Positions 7,249 through 16,089 of a stretch of DNA of 64,000 bases are shown piece after piece. The translations under genes were made by a program, and so were the position numbers. Position 1 is the stretch's first letter. Every line of letters begins with the position of its first letter. The notes beneath the pieces were generated by a model that worked only from the letters and a program-made list of their open reading frames with translations, was not told the origin of the DNA and made no database searches. The DNA comes from DATBDN01 sp036269895 (GTDB lineage: Bacteria; Actinomycetota; Thermoleophilia; Solirubrobacterales; Thermoleophilaceae), in contig DATBDN010000113.1 of the NCBI GenBank assembly GCA_036269895.1, forward strand, positions 19,367 through 83,366. Reading direction: 5' to 3'.

Positions 7249-8248
7249 CGGCTATTTCGAGGACCAGCTTGCCGGTGTTCTCGCCGCGGAACAGCTTCAT
7301 CAAGGTCGGCTGGAAGTCCTCGATCGACCCCGCGACGATCTCTTCCCTCGTCTTCAGCTTCCCCTCCGCCCGCCATTGCGCCATCTCGCGCAACGCGTCG
7401 CCGTACTGCTTCACGTAGTCGAAGACGAGGAAGCCCTGCATGCGCGCGCGACGCACCAGCAGCATCATGTAGTTGCGCGGGCCCTGCATTCCGCCCTCGG
7501 CGTTGTACTGGGAGATCGCGCCGCAGATGACCACACGCGCTCCCCAGGCAAGATTCGCCAGCGCCGCGTCGAGGATGTCGCCGCCGACGTTGTCGAAGTA
7601 GACGTTGATCCCGTCCGGGCAGAGCTCGTGCAGGCGGCGCCCGACCTTCTCGCTCTTGTAGTCGATCGCGGCATCGAAGCCGAGGTCGTCCACCAGCCAC
7701 TGGCACTTCTCGGGTCCGCCGGCGATGCCGACGACAAGCCCGGCGCCCTTCGCCTTCGCGACCTGGCCCCCCACCGAACCGACAGCGCCGGCCGCGCCGG
7801 AGATGACGACCGTGTCGCCCTCGCGCAGGTCACCCACCTCCGTCAAGCCGAAGTAGCCCGTCAGCCCCGGCATGCCCAGGCCGCCGAGAAACGTCGCAAG
7901 CGGAGCCATGTCCGTGTCGACCTTGGTAAGGGCCTTGTCGACCACGACTGCCTGTTCCTGCACGCCAAGGGTGCCGACGACGTGATCGCCCGCACCGAAG
8001 CGGTCGCTGTTCGACTCCACCACGACGCCGCTGGTGCCCGCGCGCATCACGTCGCCGAGGCCGACCGGCGGGAGGTAGGACGGCGCGTCGCTCATCCAGC
8101 CGCGCATCGCGGGATCCAGCGAGATCTGAAGCACCTTGACAAGCACTTCGTCGTCGCCGGGCGCCGGCGTGTCCTCCTCGGTGATCTCGAAGTCGTCAGG
8201 AGTCGGTTCGCCAACTGGGCGCTTCGCCAGGCGTAGTTGTCTGTTCAC
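7241..8248 (-). CDS. NADP-dependent MDR oxidoreductase (prostaglandin/leukotriene reductase-like)
   Basis: Medium-chain dehydrogenase/reductase of 335 aa, zinc-free enoyl or 2-alkenal reductase type. The N-terminus NRQLRLAKRPVGEPTPDDF and SLDPAMRGWM are characteristic of the YncB/curcumin reductase subgroup. The NADP-binding loop is SGAAGAVGSVGGQVAK near residues 150-165 and YFDNVGGDILDAAL follows. The start is GTG at 8248; the open frame runs much further upstream but only as an antisense shadow of the glycosyltransferase. It is divergent from that gene with only 18 bp between the two start codons. Confidence 0.92.
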   Translation of the reverse strand: MNRQLRLAKRPVGEPTPDDFEITEEDTPAPGDDEVLVKVLQISLDPAMRGWMSDAPSYLPPVGLGDVMRAGTSGVVVESNSDRFGAGDHVVGTLGVQEQAVVVDKALTKVDTDMAPLATFLGGLGMPGLTGYFGLTEVGDLREGDTVVISGAAGAVGSVGGQVAKAKGAGLVVGIAGGPEKCQWLVDDLGFDAAIDYKSEKVGRRLHELCPDGINVYFDNVGGDILDAALANLAWGARVVICGAISQYNAEGGMQGPRNYMMLLVRRARMQGFLVFDYVKQYGDALREMAQWRAEGKLKTREEIVAGSIEDFQPTLMKLFRGENTGKLVLEIAAT

Positions 8249-8266
8249 ACGCCATAGGATCGCGCA
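8249..8266. promoter_or_regulatory. 18-bp divergent start region, probable leaderless promoter
   Basis: Both neighbouring genes begin with GTG at conserved N-termini, leaving 18 bp. On the plus strand TAGGAT at 8255-8260 sits 6 nt before the glycosyltransferase GTG, the spacing expected if transcription starts on the first base of the start codon. No ribosome site fits in the gap on either strand. Confidence 0.45.
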
Positions 8267-9541
8267 GTGGCGAGCATCGCGTTCTTTCCAGAGGGGGCGT
8301 TCGGCCCCACGAACAACTGCATCGGGATCGGCGACGTGCTGCGCCGGCGCGGGCACGACGTCGTATTCATAGTCGAGGAGTCGTTCGCCGGCAATCTCGA
8401 GGCGAAGGGATTCGAGGAGCGCCTGATGCGGCTTGGTCCGCCGCCGGAGGAGCCGGAGGTGCCCGGGCAGTTCTGGAAGGACTACATCCGCGAGACGGCG
8501 CCCGTCTTCCGGAAGCCGACGGTCGAGCAGATCGAGGGCTTCATCGCGCCCACCTTCGAGGCGCTCGTCGACGGCGCGCGCTACGTCGACAGCCGGCTCG
8601 TGGAGATCATCGGCGACCTCGAACCGGACGTGATCGTCGAGGACAACGTCGTCGCATTCCCGGCGCTGCCCGCGTCCGGCCGGCCGTGGGTGCGGATCAC
8701 CTCCTGCAATCCGACCGAGATCAAGGACCCCGCGGTGCCTCCGCCGTTCTCCGGCTACGCGTTCGGCGACCGCAGCGGCTGGGACGAGTACTGGGCGGAG
8801 TACCGCCGCGCGCTCGGTGGCCTGCAGTCGCGCTTCGACGCGTTCTGTCGCGAGCGTGGGGCGCCGGCGCTGCCCGGGCTCGAGTTCATCCACGAGTCGC
8901 GGTGGCTGAATCTCTACCTCTATCCCGCCGAGGTCGACTACCCGCGCGAGAAGGCGCTCGGCGATCGCTGGCACAACCTGGAGACGAGCGTGCGGGCGAC
9001 GGATGAGCCGTGGCAGCCGCCACAGGGCTTTTCGGCCGGGGACGGGAGGCTCGTCTACCTGAGCCTCGGCTCGCTCGGCTCGGCAGACGTCGAGCTGATG
9101 CAGCGGCTGATCGACACTCTGGCCGAGAGCGACTACCGCGTGATCGTGTCGATGGGCCCGCAGCACGATCAGCTGCGGCTGGGCGAGAACATGGTCGGCC
9201 AGGAGTTCCTGCCGCAGACGACGATCCTGCCGCAGGTCGACCTGGTGGTCACCCACGGTGGCAACAACACGGTTACCGAGTGCTTCTGGGCGGGCAAGCC
9301 GATGGTCCTGCTGCCCCTGTTCTGGGACCAGTACGACAATGCGCAGCGCGTGCACGAGACGGGCTTCGGCATCCGCCTGGACACGTACGGCCACGAGCCG
9401 CAAGAGCTGACCGGCGCCATCGACCGGCTGCTGGGCGACGACCGCCTGCCGGCGCATCTAACGGCTGCTTCCGAACGGTTGAGGGCCCGCCCTGGCACCG
9501 AGATGGCCGCAGACCTGATCGAGCGGATTGCGACGAGCTAA
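8267..9541 (+). CDS. MGT-family (UGT-like) glycosyltransferase
   Basis: GT1-type nucleotide-sugar glycosyltransferase of 424 aa. The C-terminal donor-binding domain shows LVVTHGGNNTVTECFWAGKPMV near residues 326-347 and LPLFWDQYDNAQRV after it, the hallmark of macrolide and UDP-glucuronosyl transferases. The N-terminal acceptor domain starts IAFFPEGAFGPTNNCIGIGDVLRRRGHDVVF. Acceptor unknown; small hydrophobic metabolites are usual. Starts at GTG with a probable leaderless transcript. Not in an obvious biosynthetic cluster. Confidence 0.9.
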   Translation: MASIAFFPEGAFGPTNNCIGIGDVLRRRGHDVVFIVEESFAGNLEAKGFEERLMRLGPPPEEPEVPGQFWKDYIRETAPVFRKPTVEQIEGFIAPTFEALVDGARYVDSRLVEIIGDLEPDVIVEDNVVAFPALPASGRPWVRITSCNPTEIKDPAVPPPFSGYAFGDRSGWDEYWAEYRRALGGLQSRFDAFCRERGAPALPGLEFIHESRWLNLYLYPAEVDYPREKALGDRWHNLETSVRATDEPWQPPQGFSAGDGRLVYLSLGSLGSADVELMQRLIDTLAESDYRVIVSMGPQHDQLRLGENMVGQEFLPQTTILPQVDLVVTHGGNNTVTECFWAGKPMVLLPLFWDQYDNAQRVHETGFGIRLDTYGHEPQELTGAIDRLLGDDRLPAHLTAASERLRARPGTEMAADLIERIATS

Positions 9542-9593
9542 GGCAGACGTGGCCTTACGCCGACGTAATTGGTAAGTGCTGCACTGTCGGTTC

Positions 9594-10676
9594 ATGCCCG
9601 CCGTCCGCATGTCACTGGTCGCTGCGCTGCTGCTGCTGGCCGGCGCCTTGCCGGCAACTGCCGTGGCGAGGCCGGTGGCACAGCCGCTGGTGGACGCAAA
9701 GCCGCTCGGGGGCTACTTCAAGGACCGGGTCACGTCGAGCAACGCACCTGTAGCCCGCGCCGCCATAGCCGGTACCTGGCACAGCTACACGGCCGCCACC
9801 GACGGGACCCAGGTCGTCGGTGCGATCTCGAACCGCTACGGCACCGAGGTGACCGACAGTGTGGTCCAGAGCTACGTCGACTTCCTCGACTCGCTTGACC
9901 ACGGCCCCGAGCTCGCGCAGCTCAGGATCTACGTTGCGCCGCCGGACGAGGTGCTGAGCGCGTGCGGCGGCCAGGACGGGACGCTCGCCTGTTACGACTC
10001 GAGCTCAAAGATCATGGTCGTTCCGGGCGAGCAGGTCGACCCGGGATCGTCCGGGGTCACCACGTCGTACGTAGTCGCGCACGAGTACGGGCACCACATC
10101 GCCGCGTCCAGGTCGAACGCGCCGTTCAACGCGTTCCGCTTCGGCCCGAAGTACTGGTCCTCCTACGAGCTCGTCTGCGATCGCGCTGTGAGCGGCCTGC
10201 TGGCCCCGGGCGACGAGCAGCAGTTCTACCTGTCGAATCCGGGCGAGGGCTGGGCCGAGACCTACGCGCAACTCAAGTACCCCGACGTGGAGTGGCAGTT
10301 CAACCCGTTGATGAAGCCGGACGCGGGCGCGTTCGCTGCGGCGCGTCAGGATGTGCTGAACCCGTGGGAGGCGAACGTGACCAAGGTTTTCAAGGGCACG
10401 TTCGGCAAGCGCGGCTCGAACCTGCGGCGCTACCGCTTCGACCTGACGCTCGACGGGACCCTGCGGGTGCGTCTCTACGGGCCGAAGAAGTCGAACTACA
10501 ACATGTCGATCAGGTCCAATGGCCGCTACCAGGGCAGGACGACGAAACCCGGCAGCCGCGACACCGTCGCCTATGAGGCGGCCTGCCGCCTGGACCCGAC
10601 CGAGCACGTGACGATCACGGTCAAGCGCGCCTCTGGGCGCGGCCCGTTCAGGGTGCGCCTGAGCTACGCCGGCTAG
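9594..10676 (+). CDS. Secreted HExxH zinc metalloprotease-like protein
   Basis: Exported 360-aa protein. The start ATG 9594 is followed by a signal peptide ending near ALPATAVA. The zinc motif HEYGHH (His163, Glu164, His167) is followed about 55 residues later by GWAETYA, whose Glu222 is a likely third ligand, giving a gluzincin-like site. The C-terminal ~100 residues look like a beta-sandwich and have no recognised name. The target is unknown. An upstream in-frame GTG at 9576 would spoil the signal peptide. Its TAG shares the CTAG tetramer with the stop codon of the convergent gene. Confidence 0.75.
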   Translation: MPAVRMSLVAALLLLAGALPATAVARPVAQPLVDAKPLGGYFKDRVTSSNAPVARAAIAGTWHSYTAATDGTQVVGAISNRYGTEVTDSVVQSYVDFLDSLDHGPELAQLRIYVAPPDEVLSACGGQDGTLACYDSSSKIMVVPGEQVDPGSSGVTTSYVVAHEYGHHIAASRSNAPFNAFRFGPKYWSSYELVCDRAVSGLLAPGDEQQFYLSNPGEGWAETYAQLKYPDVEWQFNPLMKPDAGAFAAARQDVLNPWEANVTKVFKGTFGKRGSNLRRYRFDLTLDGTLRVRLYGPKKSNYNMSIRSNGRYQGRTTKPGSRDTVAYEAACRLDPTEHVTITVKRASGRGPFRVRLSYAG

Positions 10677-12100
10677 CGCCGGCCGAGCACCGGGATTTCG
10701 CGCTTGCGTGATGCCGTGCCGGCTGAGCGCAGCGTCGACGCCTTCGCTGCCACCGGCGTCATCGCGAGCAGGGCCTGCCAGGTGGCTGCGTCGGTGCTGC
10801 CGGTCACGGGGAAGCCGCGCTGCGCCTGGAAGTTCCTGAGCGCCGTATCGGTGGCGGTGTCGAACGTCCCTGTCACCGGCGTCGTCGGGTCTGCTGCGGC
10901 CAGGTGCTCCTGCATCCAGAGCGTCTCGTCGCCCTTGCTGCCCAGCTTCAGCAGCGGCCAGTCCTGGCTCGGCTGGTAGCCGGTGAGCGGCTGGATCTGC
11001 GCGCCGACGGCCTGCCAGCCCCGATCCGTGGATGCCTGCCAGCTCCACCACGACAGCCCGCTCGAGCCGTATACGGCTGCGAGCTGGCGGAAGCGCGTCA
11101 TGTCCGCCGGTGGCGGGTCGTTGTAGCTCTGCCCGAGCGGGAAGATCGGCTTGCCGTAGATCTTGTTGTGGACATAGGTGTGCTGCATAGCCGTGTCGAC
11201 GGTCGTGCCGATGTCCTTCCAGTAGACCTGCGGCAGGTTGAAGCCGACGCCGTTCGAGAAGAAGACGGAGTAGGGGAGGCTCGGGTGGTAGTCGACGTAC
11301 GGGAACGACGTCAGACCGATCGGGAAGCCGGGAGGCAGCTGTGAGGTCAGCCGTGCCATGTAGGTCTTGGCCTGCTGGTACTTGCCCTCGTAGTCGGACT
11401 CCGCGTCGACGACCAGGCACTGCGCGCCGCTCTGGACTGCCTGGGCGCCGACGTCGGCTTCGTTCGTCGGCACCTTGCCGTACACGAACTGCCACGCGCA
11501 GACATTCAGCCCGCGCTGCTTCAGACCGCCGACGATCAGGGGCGAAAACTGTGACCAGTAGGTGGCGCCGTCGCCGGACTTGATGAAAACCGTCTTGACG
11601 CCTGCCGCGTTGGCGCGGGCGGCGATCGCGTCGAGATCGCCGTTGTCGGACTTGTCGAGGTACCAGATCCACATGCCGTTGCCGTCGAAGACCGTGCCGC
11701 TCGGCGTCGGCCCGGCCACCGGCGGTGGAATCTTCACGACATGCATCGGGCCGTAAGCGTTCGAGCGCCGGCCGGAGTGGTCGACGACGCGAATACGCCC
11801 GGAGCCTGCGGCAGGTGGGACGACCACGACCAGACCGACGTGGCTCTTCCGCAGCTTCGAGGTGATGACCTTCTTGCGGTTCGACCTGCGCGGGAAGTTG
11901 ACCAGGTGTCCGCGGGCGAGACCGGTGCCGGTCAGAATCAGCTTGCCGCCGGGTGACACATAGCGCGGCTTGCCGGGTGCGCAGTGCTCCGCCGGTACGC
12001 ACTTGGCGGACGCGATCCGCAGCTTCGTCGCTGCGGTTGCGGAGGCCGCCGCGGCAAGCGCGGCTAGGACGGCGATGGCTGCGCTGGCAAGACGCGGCAC
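10673..12100 (-). CDS. Secreted glycosidase-like TIM-barrel protein with peptidoglycan-binding domain
   Basis: Exported protein of 475 aa starting at GTG with a clear signal peptide (residues 1-24). An IPT/Ig-like segment (about 27-120) precedes a region (about 135-375) with GMWIWYLDKSDNGDLDAIAARANAAG, CLVVDAESDYEG and GLSWWSWQAS, resembling GH25-like or DUF1906 barrels that hydrolyse glycan. The C-terminal part (about 385-450) is a PG_binding_1 domain: LKLGSKGDETLWMQEHL, TGTFDTATDTALRNFQ. Likely a wall-anchored hydrolase or binding protein. Enzymatic activity is inferred only from fold resemblance. Confidence 0.75.
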   Translation of the reverse strand: MPRLASAAIAVLAALAAAASATAATKLRIASAKCVPAEHCAPGKPRYVSPGGKLILTGTGLARGHLVNFPRRSNRKKVITSKLRKSHVGLVVVVPPAAGSGRIRVVDHSGRRSNAYGPMHVVKIPPPVAGPTPSGTVFDGNGMWIWYLDKSDNGDLDAIAARANAAGVKTVFIKSGDGATYWSQFSPLIVGGLKQRGLNVCAWQFVYGKVPTNEADVGAQAVQSGAQCLVVDAESDYEGKYQQAKTYMARLTSQLPPGFPIGLTSFPYVDYHPSLPYSVFFSNGVGFNLPQVYWKDIGTTVDTAMQHTYVHNKIYGKPIFPLGQSYNDPPPADMTRFRQLAAVYGSSGLSWWSWQASTDRGWQAVGAQIQPLTGYQPSQDWPLLKLGSKGDETLWMQEHLAAADPTTPVTGTFDTATDTALRNFQAQRGFPVTGSTDAATWQALLAMTPVAAKASTLRSAGTASRKREIPVLGRR

Positions 12101-12174
12101 CGGGCCACCTTAGCCACCGCGTCCTGGCGAATCCGTCGCCGCGCAGAGCCGCCCCGCGCTCGTCCGCCACGGTG

Positions 12175-12564
12175 TCAGAAGTCTCGGCGGCCCTCGAGGT
12201 GCGCAGCTGTCTCCGGCCGCGTGAGCTCGTAAATGGCCAGCCGATGGCCGCCGGCAGCCTCGATCTCGCGAACCGGGCCGTGCGGGATCCCGAACTCCTC
12301 GCTCAGCTCGGCGCCCGCCGCGCGCAGCTCAGCGGTCGCCGCCTCCAGCGAGTCCACGCGGAACACGAGCACCGGCCGCTCGCCGTCGAGATGACCGGCC
12401 AGCAGGATCCCGGGCCCTGCCGCCTGCCGCAGCATTGCTACGCGCGTGCCGAACGCCTCGATCGTGAACACCACGTCGGCACCGAGCACTGTTTCGAACC
12501 ACTCGAGCTCCGCCGCCGGGTCGGCGCTCGGCATGTACAGGAAGTCGAGGCTCTCGAACTTCAC
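12175..12564 (-). CDS. VOC (glyoxalase/bleomycin-resistance) family protein
   Basis: Single vicinal-oxygen-chelate domain of 129 aa. DFLYMPSADPAAELEWFETVLGA is the typical first beta-alpha unit, and GGHRLAIYE with a preceding PHGPVREIEA marks the second module with a possible metal-binding Glu. It begins with GTG inside the stop codon of the class V aminotransferase (GTGA overlap), so the two are co-translated and may act in one pathway. Substrate unknown. Confidence 0.82.
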   Translation of the reverse strand: MKFESLDFLYMPSADPAAELEWFETVLGADVVFTIEAFGTRVAMLRQAAGPGILLAGHLDGERPVLVFRVDSLEAATAELRAAGAELSEEFGIPHGPVREIEAAGGHRLAIYELTRPETAAHLEGRRDF

Positions 12565-13712
12565 GGCCCGGCAGCCGCGCGCTCGACCGCGGCGAGCAGT
12601 CGCTCGATGTCAGCCGGCTCGTTGTAGTGGGCCGCTCCGGCGCGGATCGCGCCGTCCTCGCCGAGCCCCAGGAAGCGATGGAGCTCCCACGCGTAATAGT
12701 CGCCGTGCCACACGGCTACCTGCGCCGCGGCCAGGTCGCGAGCCACGGCGTCCGCCGTGCGTCCATCAACCGAGAACATCACGGTTGGCGCCCGCTGCTG
12801 CGGCGCGCCATGCAGCTTCACGCCGTCGATCGTGGCCAGACCGGCGAGCATCACCCCGAGCATCGTCTTCTCGTGCGCCTCGACCGCCGGCCAGTCCAGA
12901 TCGAGCATGTACTCGGCCGCGGCCCCGATGCCCGCGATCGCCTCGAAGCTCGGCGTCCCGGTCTCCCAGCGATAGGGGATCTGGTCGGTCGCCGGCCGCA
13001 GCTTGTCCGGCTGGAGCTCCTCGAGCAGCTCTGGGCGGGCACAGAGGACTCCGGCGTGCGGCCCGAACCACTTGTACGACGAGCACACGAGCACGTCCGT
13101 GTTGAGCGCGGCCACGTCGAGGCGCCGGTGCGGCGTCGAGTGGACGGCGTCAACGTAGGTCCGCGCGCCCGCGGCATGCGCTGCGGACACGATGCCCGCG
13201 ACGTCGGGAATTGTGCCGACGGCGTTGCTGGCCGCGGTTACGGCGACCCAGCGCGTGCGCTCCGACAGCACCGCCTCGATCGCGCTCAACGGCAGTTCGA
13301 GCGTCTCCGGGTCCGGCTCGGCGAACCGCACCTCGGCGCCCGCCCGCTCGGCTGCGATCAGCCACGGCCGCACGTTGGCGTCGTGGTCCAGGCGGGTGCA
13401 GACGATCTCGTCGCCCGGCCCCAGCGCACGCGCGGCGGCTGCCGCGAACGCCAGCGTCAGCGAGGTCATGTTCGGCCCGAACACCACGCCGCGCGGGTCG
13501 GCGCCAAGCAGCACAGCCACGGTCGCGCGCGTGCGCGCCACGAGCTCGTCCGTCGCGTGGCCGGCGGCGAACAATCCGCCCTGGTTCGCCGAGCGCCCGG
13601 AGCGCATCCAGTCCGCCATGGCGTCGATCGCGCTGTCGACCATCTGCGTCCCGGCCGGCCCGTCGAGCCGGGCCCAGCCGTCCTGCAGCCCCGGAAACCG
13701 TTCGCGGTTCAC
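12561..13712 (-). CDS. Class V aminotransferase / cysteine desulfurase-like protein
   Basis: PLP enzyme of 383 aa. Lys214 in SSYKWFGPHAG is the Schiff-base lysine; Asp188 and His191 in YVDAVHSTPH bind the cofactor. NRERFPGLQDGWARLDGPAGTQ is the usual N-terminus of a cysteine-desulfurase-like actinobacterial subgroup. The start is GTG at 13712; the longer frame is antisense to the cyclase. A desulfurase role is uncertain because I cannot identify the flexible-loop active cysteine; an aminotransferase or isomerase activity is equally possible. Co-translated with the VOC gene. Confidence 0.88.
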   Translation of the reverse strand: MNRERFPGLQDGWARLDGPAGTQMVDSAIDAMADWMRSGRSANQGGLFAAGHATDELVARTRATVAVLLGADPRGVVFGPNMTSLTLAFAAAAARALGPGDEIVCTRLDHDANVRPWLIAAERAGAEVRFAEPDPETLELPLSAIEAVLSERTRWVAVTAASNAVGTIPDVAGIVSAAHAAGARTYVDAVHSTPHRRLDVAALNTDVLVCSSYKWFGPHAGVLCARPELLEELQPDKLRPATDQIPYRWETGTPSFEAIAGIGAAAEYMLDLDWPAVEAHEKTMLGVMLAGLATIDGVKLHGAPQQRAPTVMFSVDGRTADAVARDLAAAQVAVWHGDYYAWELHRFLGLGEDGAIRAGAAHYNEPADIERLLAAVERAAAGP

Positions 13713-13737
13713 GGGGCGTGAGACTATTCCGGACTCG

Positions 13738-14541
13738 ATGGCGGAGGAGCGGCGGGGACCGGAAAAGGCCAGGGCAGCGCTTGCGCGGTTCGCGCGCACC
13801 GACATGAACCCGCAGGTGCTGAGGATCGCCAGGTGGATGCGCGAGCGCCTGCCCGGCGACAGCGAGCTCGGCGACGCCCTCTCGGTCGCCGGAGACGAGC
13901 CCTCGCTGGTGCTGGCGCGACGGCTGTCCGAGATCGGAAACGAGCGGCCCAGCGCGACGCGCGAGCTGGGTCTGGGCGCGCTGCAGGTGTGGCAGGCGCT
14001 GTCGGAGGCGCAGGGCCGCGGCCGCGGCGAGCGCGATCTGGCGATCCTGTTCACGGACCTGGTCGAGTTTTCGGCGTGGGCGCTCGAGGCGGGTGACGAC
14101 GTGGCGCTGGGGCTACTGCGGGGCGTGGGCGCGTGCGAGGACGCCGCCGTGACGGCGCACGACGGCCGCGTGGTGAAGCGCCTGGGCGACGGGATGATGG
14201 CGGTGTTCAGTGACGCCGAGAGCGCGGTGAAGGCGGCTTGTGAAGCCCGCGAGAAGGTGGCGTCGGTGGGTGCGGACGGCTACCGACCACAGCTGCGCGC
14301 CGGCATTCACCTCGGACGCCCCAGGAAGATAGGCGGCGACTACCTCGGCGTGGACGTGAACGTGGCGGCTCGCGTCGCAAGCGCAGCGAAACCAGGCGAG
14401 ATCCTGGTCTCGAGCGCCGCCTGCGAAAACCTCGACGAGAGCGAGTTCACACTGAAGAAAAAGCGTCGCTTCAAGGCAAAAGGAGCACCACGAGAACTAG
14501 ACGTTTTCGCCGTAGAACCAGCCACAAACGCAAAGATCTAA
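13738..14541 (+). CDS. Class III adenylate/guanylate cyclase
   Basis: Soluble 267-aa cyclase with one CHD domain in the C-terminal two thirds. Metal-binding Asp107 is in ILFTDLVEFS and Asp151 in KRLGDGMMAVF. Lys147 is a candidate adenine-selecting residue. Asn208 and Arg212 in GVDVNVAARVAS would stabilise the transition state, so every catalytic position is intact. The N-terminal ~95 residues form an unnamed helical region. The start ATG is 25 bp from the divergent aminotransferase start. The last ~100 bases switch to A-ending codons and the TAA lies inside dispersed palindrome B. Confidence 0.9.
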   Translation: MAEERRGPEKARAALARFARTDMNPQVLRIARWMRERLPGDSELGDALSVAGDEPSLVLARRLSEIGNERPSATRELGLGALQVWQALSEAQGRGRGERDLAILFTDLVEFSAWALEAGDDVALGLLRGVGACEDAAVTAHDGRVVKRLGDGMMAVFSDAESAVKAACEAREKVASVGADGYRPQLRAGIHLGRPRKIGGDYLGVDVNVAARVASAAKPGEILVSSAACENLDESEFTLKKKRRFKAKGAPRELDVFAVEPATNAKI

Positions 14542-14588
14542 GTCACTTACTGATAGGGGTCAGACCCTTGAGCGTAAGTGGCTTAGAT
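14536..14588. repeat. Dispersed palindrome B (GGGTCAGACCC core)
   Basis: Outer arms of 15 bp with one mismatch (14536-14550 and 14574-14588) enclose GGGTC-A-GACCC at 14557-14567. The stop codon of the cyclase (14539-14541) is inside the left arm; the convergent phosphatase stop is 15 bp beyond the right arm. Related to palindromes A, C and D by core and position. Confidence 0.8.
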
Positions 14589-14602
14589 TTGGTGCCCGCG
14601 CG

Positions 14603-15184
14603 CTAGCCGGGCGGTACGCGTTCGGGCGACCAGTTCCACGTTCGGATCGCCCGCGTTTCGTGCTCCGCGCCGATGACCGAGATCGCGCCCGGATCGAGGA
14701 TCAGCAGGCGGCCGTCGGCCGCGTCGAGTCCGACCAGGCGCGCGCCCAGGATGCGGGAGAAATGGCCGTGCCCGAAGAGCAGGACGTCGCCTTCGACCGC
14801 TTCGATCCGGTCACGGACGCGGTCGGCTCGCTTGCCGGCTTCCTCGATCGATTCGCCGCCGGGCGTCCCGTCGCGCCACAGGATCCAGTCGGGACGCTCC
14901 TCGCGGATCGCCGCGCTCGTACGGCCCTCGTACTCGCCGTAGTCGATCTCGACGAGATCCTCGTCAAGCTGCGCGTCCGCGAACCCCGCAAGCTCGGCCG
15001 TCCTCCGCGCCCGCTCGCGCGGGCTTGCGAACACCGCCGCGAACGAATGCTGGGCCAAGACGGGCGCCAGCGCGCGAGCGGCTTTCTCACCCTCCGGCGT
15101 CAGCGCGATATCGGTGCGGCTCGTGTGCTGCTTCGATTTCGTCCACTCGGTCTCGCCATGGCGGACGAGCCAGATCGGATTCAA
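14603..15184 (-). CDS. Histidine phosphatase (phosphoglycerate mutase-like) family protein
   Basis: Acid-phosphatase fold of 193 aa. LVRHGETEW provides the phosphorylated His9, FASPRERARRTAE the second arginine region, EIDYGEYEG the usual central motif and LLFGHGHFSRIL the second catalytic His. Starts with TTG overlapping the upstream acyltransferase stop by four bases (TTGA). The substrate may be a sugar phosphate or nucleotide; the operon context with lipid enzymes does not settle it. Confidence 0.9.
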   Translation of the reverse strand: MNPIWLVRHGETEWTKSKQHTSRTDIALTPEGEKAARALAPVLAQHSFAAVFASPRERARRTAELAGFADAQLDEDLVEIDYGEYEGRTSAAIREERPDWILWRDGTPGGESIEEAGKRADRVRDRIEAVEGDVLLFGHGHFSRILGARLVGLDAADGRLLILDPGAISVIGAEHETRAIRTWNWSPERVPPG

Positions 15185-16089
15185 CCGACGACCGGGACCG
15201 TGCGCTCTTTGCCGAGACGCGTGAGAGTGCGCTGCATGTTGGTGGTCACGAGCTTGTATGCCTCGTCAGGACCTGCATTGCGGCCAAGCTTCTCACGTAG
15301 GTTGATCGGCTGCCCTACCGAGACCGTGATCTTCGCGGGCAGCGGGAACCGAATCGGCATGTCGAGGATCGTGGTCCCGACCGGAGGACCGAGCACCGCG
15401 GGGAACACCTTGATCCTGAAGGCACGATCGACGCGCAATGTCTGCGCCAAGCGCCGCCCCTGTCCCAGGAACAGCGCAGTCTCCTGGCCCCCGATGGCGA
15501 CGATGGGGACGATCGGCACGTCGTACTCGAGCGCCAGCCGCGCGAAGCCCCGGCGCCCGGCGAAGTCGATCTTCGCCGACTCCCACGACGGTCGATAGGT
15601 CTCGTGATCGCCGCCGGGGTAGACGAGCAACGCCGCGCCGCGGTCGAGCGCGCGCTCCATGTTCTCGGGCGAGGCGGGGACTGTGCCCCAGCGCGCAAGC
15701 ATTTCGCGCACGCCCGGCACGCGGAACACCATGTCGTGTGCAAGCTGGTGGAAGTCGCGTGCCGGCCCGAAGTGCTCGTAGAACGCGGCCGAGAACACAA
15801 ACGTGTCCGCGATCATCGTGCCGCCCGAGTGGTTGCCCACCAGCAGCACCGGCCCCTCCGAGGGGATGTTCTCGATCCCGCGGACCGCGCCGCGGTGGTA
15901 GATCTCCGCGTACGCCTTCATCCCCGACAGCGTGTGCCGGATGTGCTCTGGATCCCGGTGGTCGAGCCAGTCGAGGTGGTCCTCGCGCTCGACGACCGAC
16001 TTCCAGTCGGAGGCGATCGCCCCCGCGGTATGGGCGAGCGCATCGGCCTGCCGCAGCAGGCCGAGCAACGCTTCGCCGGGGCTAGGCAT
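15181..16089 (-). CDS. Lysophospholipid acyltransferase family protein
   Basis: PlsC/DAGAT-like glycerolipid acyltransferase of 302 aa. The catalytic histidine lies in LLVGNHSGGTMIADTF near residues 82-97, and VYPGGDHETYRPSWESAKIDFAGRRGFARLA is the typical glycerolipid-binding stretch. It probably acylates lysophosphatidate or diacylglycerol-type acceptors at the membrane. Its ATG overlaps the stop of the acyl-CoA dehydrogenase by one base, and its own stop overlaps the phosphatase start, so three genes are translated together. Confidence 0.87.
   Translation of the reverse strand: MPSPGEALLGLLRQADALAHTAGAIASDWKSVVEREDHLDWLDHRDPEHIRHTLSGMKAYAEIYHRGAVRGIENIPSEGPVLLVGNHSGGTMIADTFVFSAAFYEHFGPARDFHQLAHDMVFRVPGVREMLARWGTVPASPENMERALDRGAALLVYPGGDHETYRPSWESAKIDFAGRRGFARLALEYDVPIVPIVAIGGQETALFLGQGRRLAQTLRVDRAFRIKVFPAVLGPPVGTTILDMPIRFPLPAKITVSVGQPINLREKLGRNAGPDEAYKLVTTNMQRTLTRLGKERTVPVVG

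Noticed and set aside
8249..9457. Upstream extension of the MDR reductase frame (738 codons)
   Set aside because: It is antisense to the glycosyltransferase and has no family features; the conserved NRQLRLAKRPVGEP start is at 8248.
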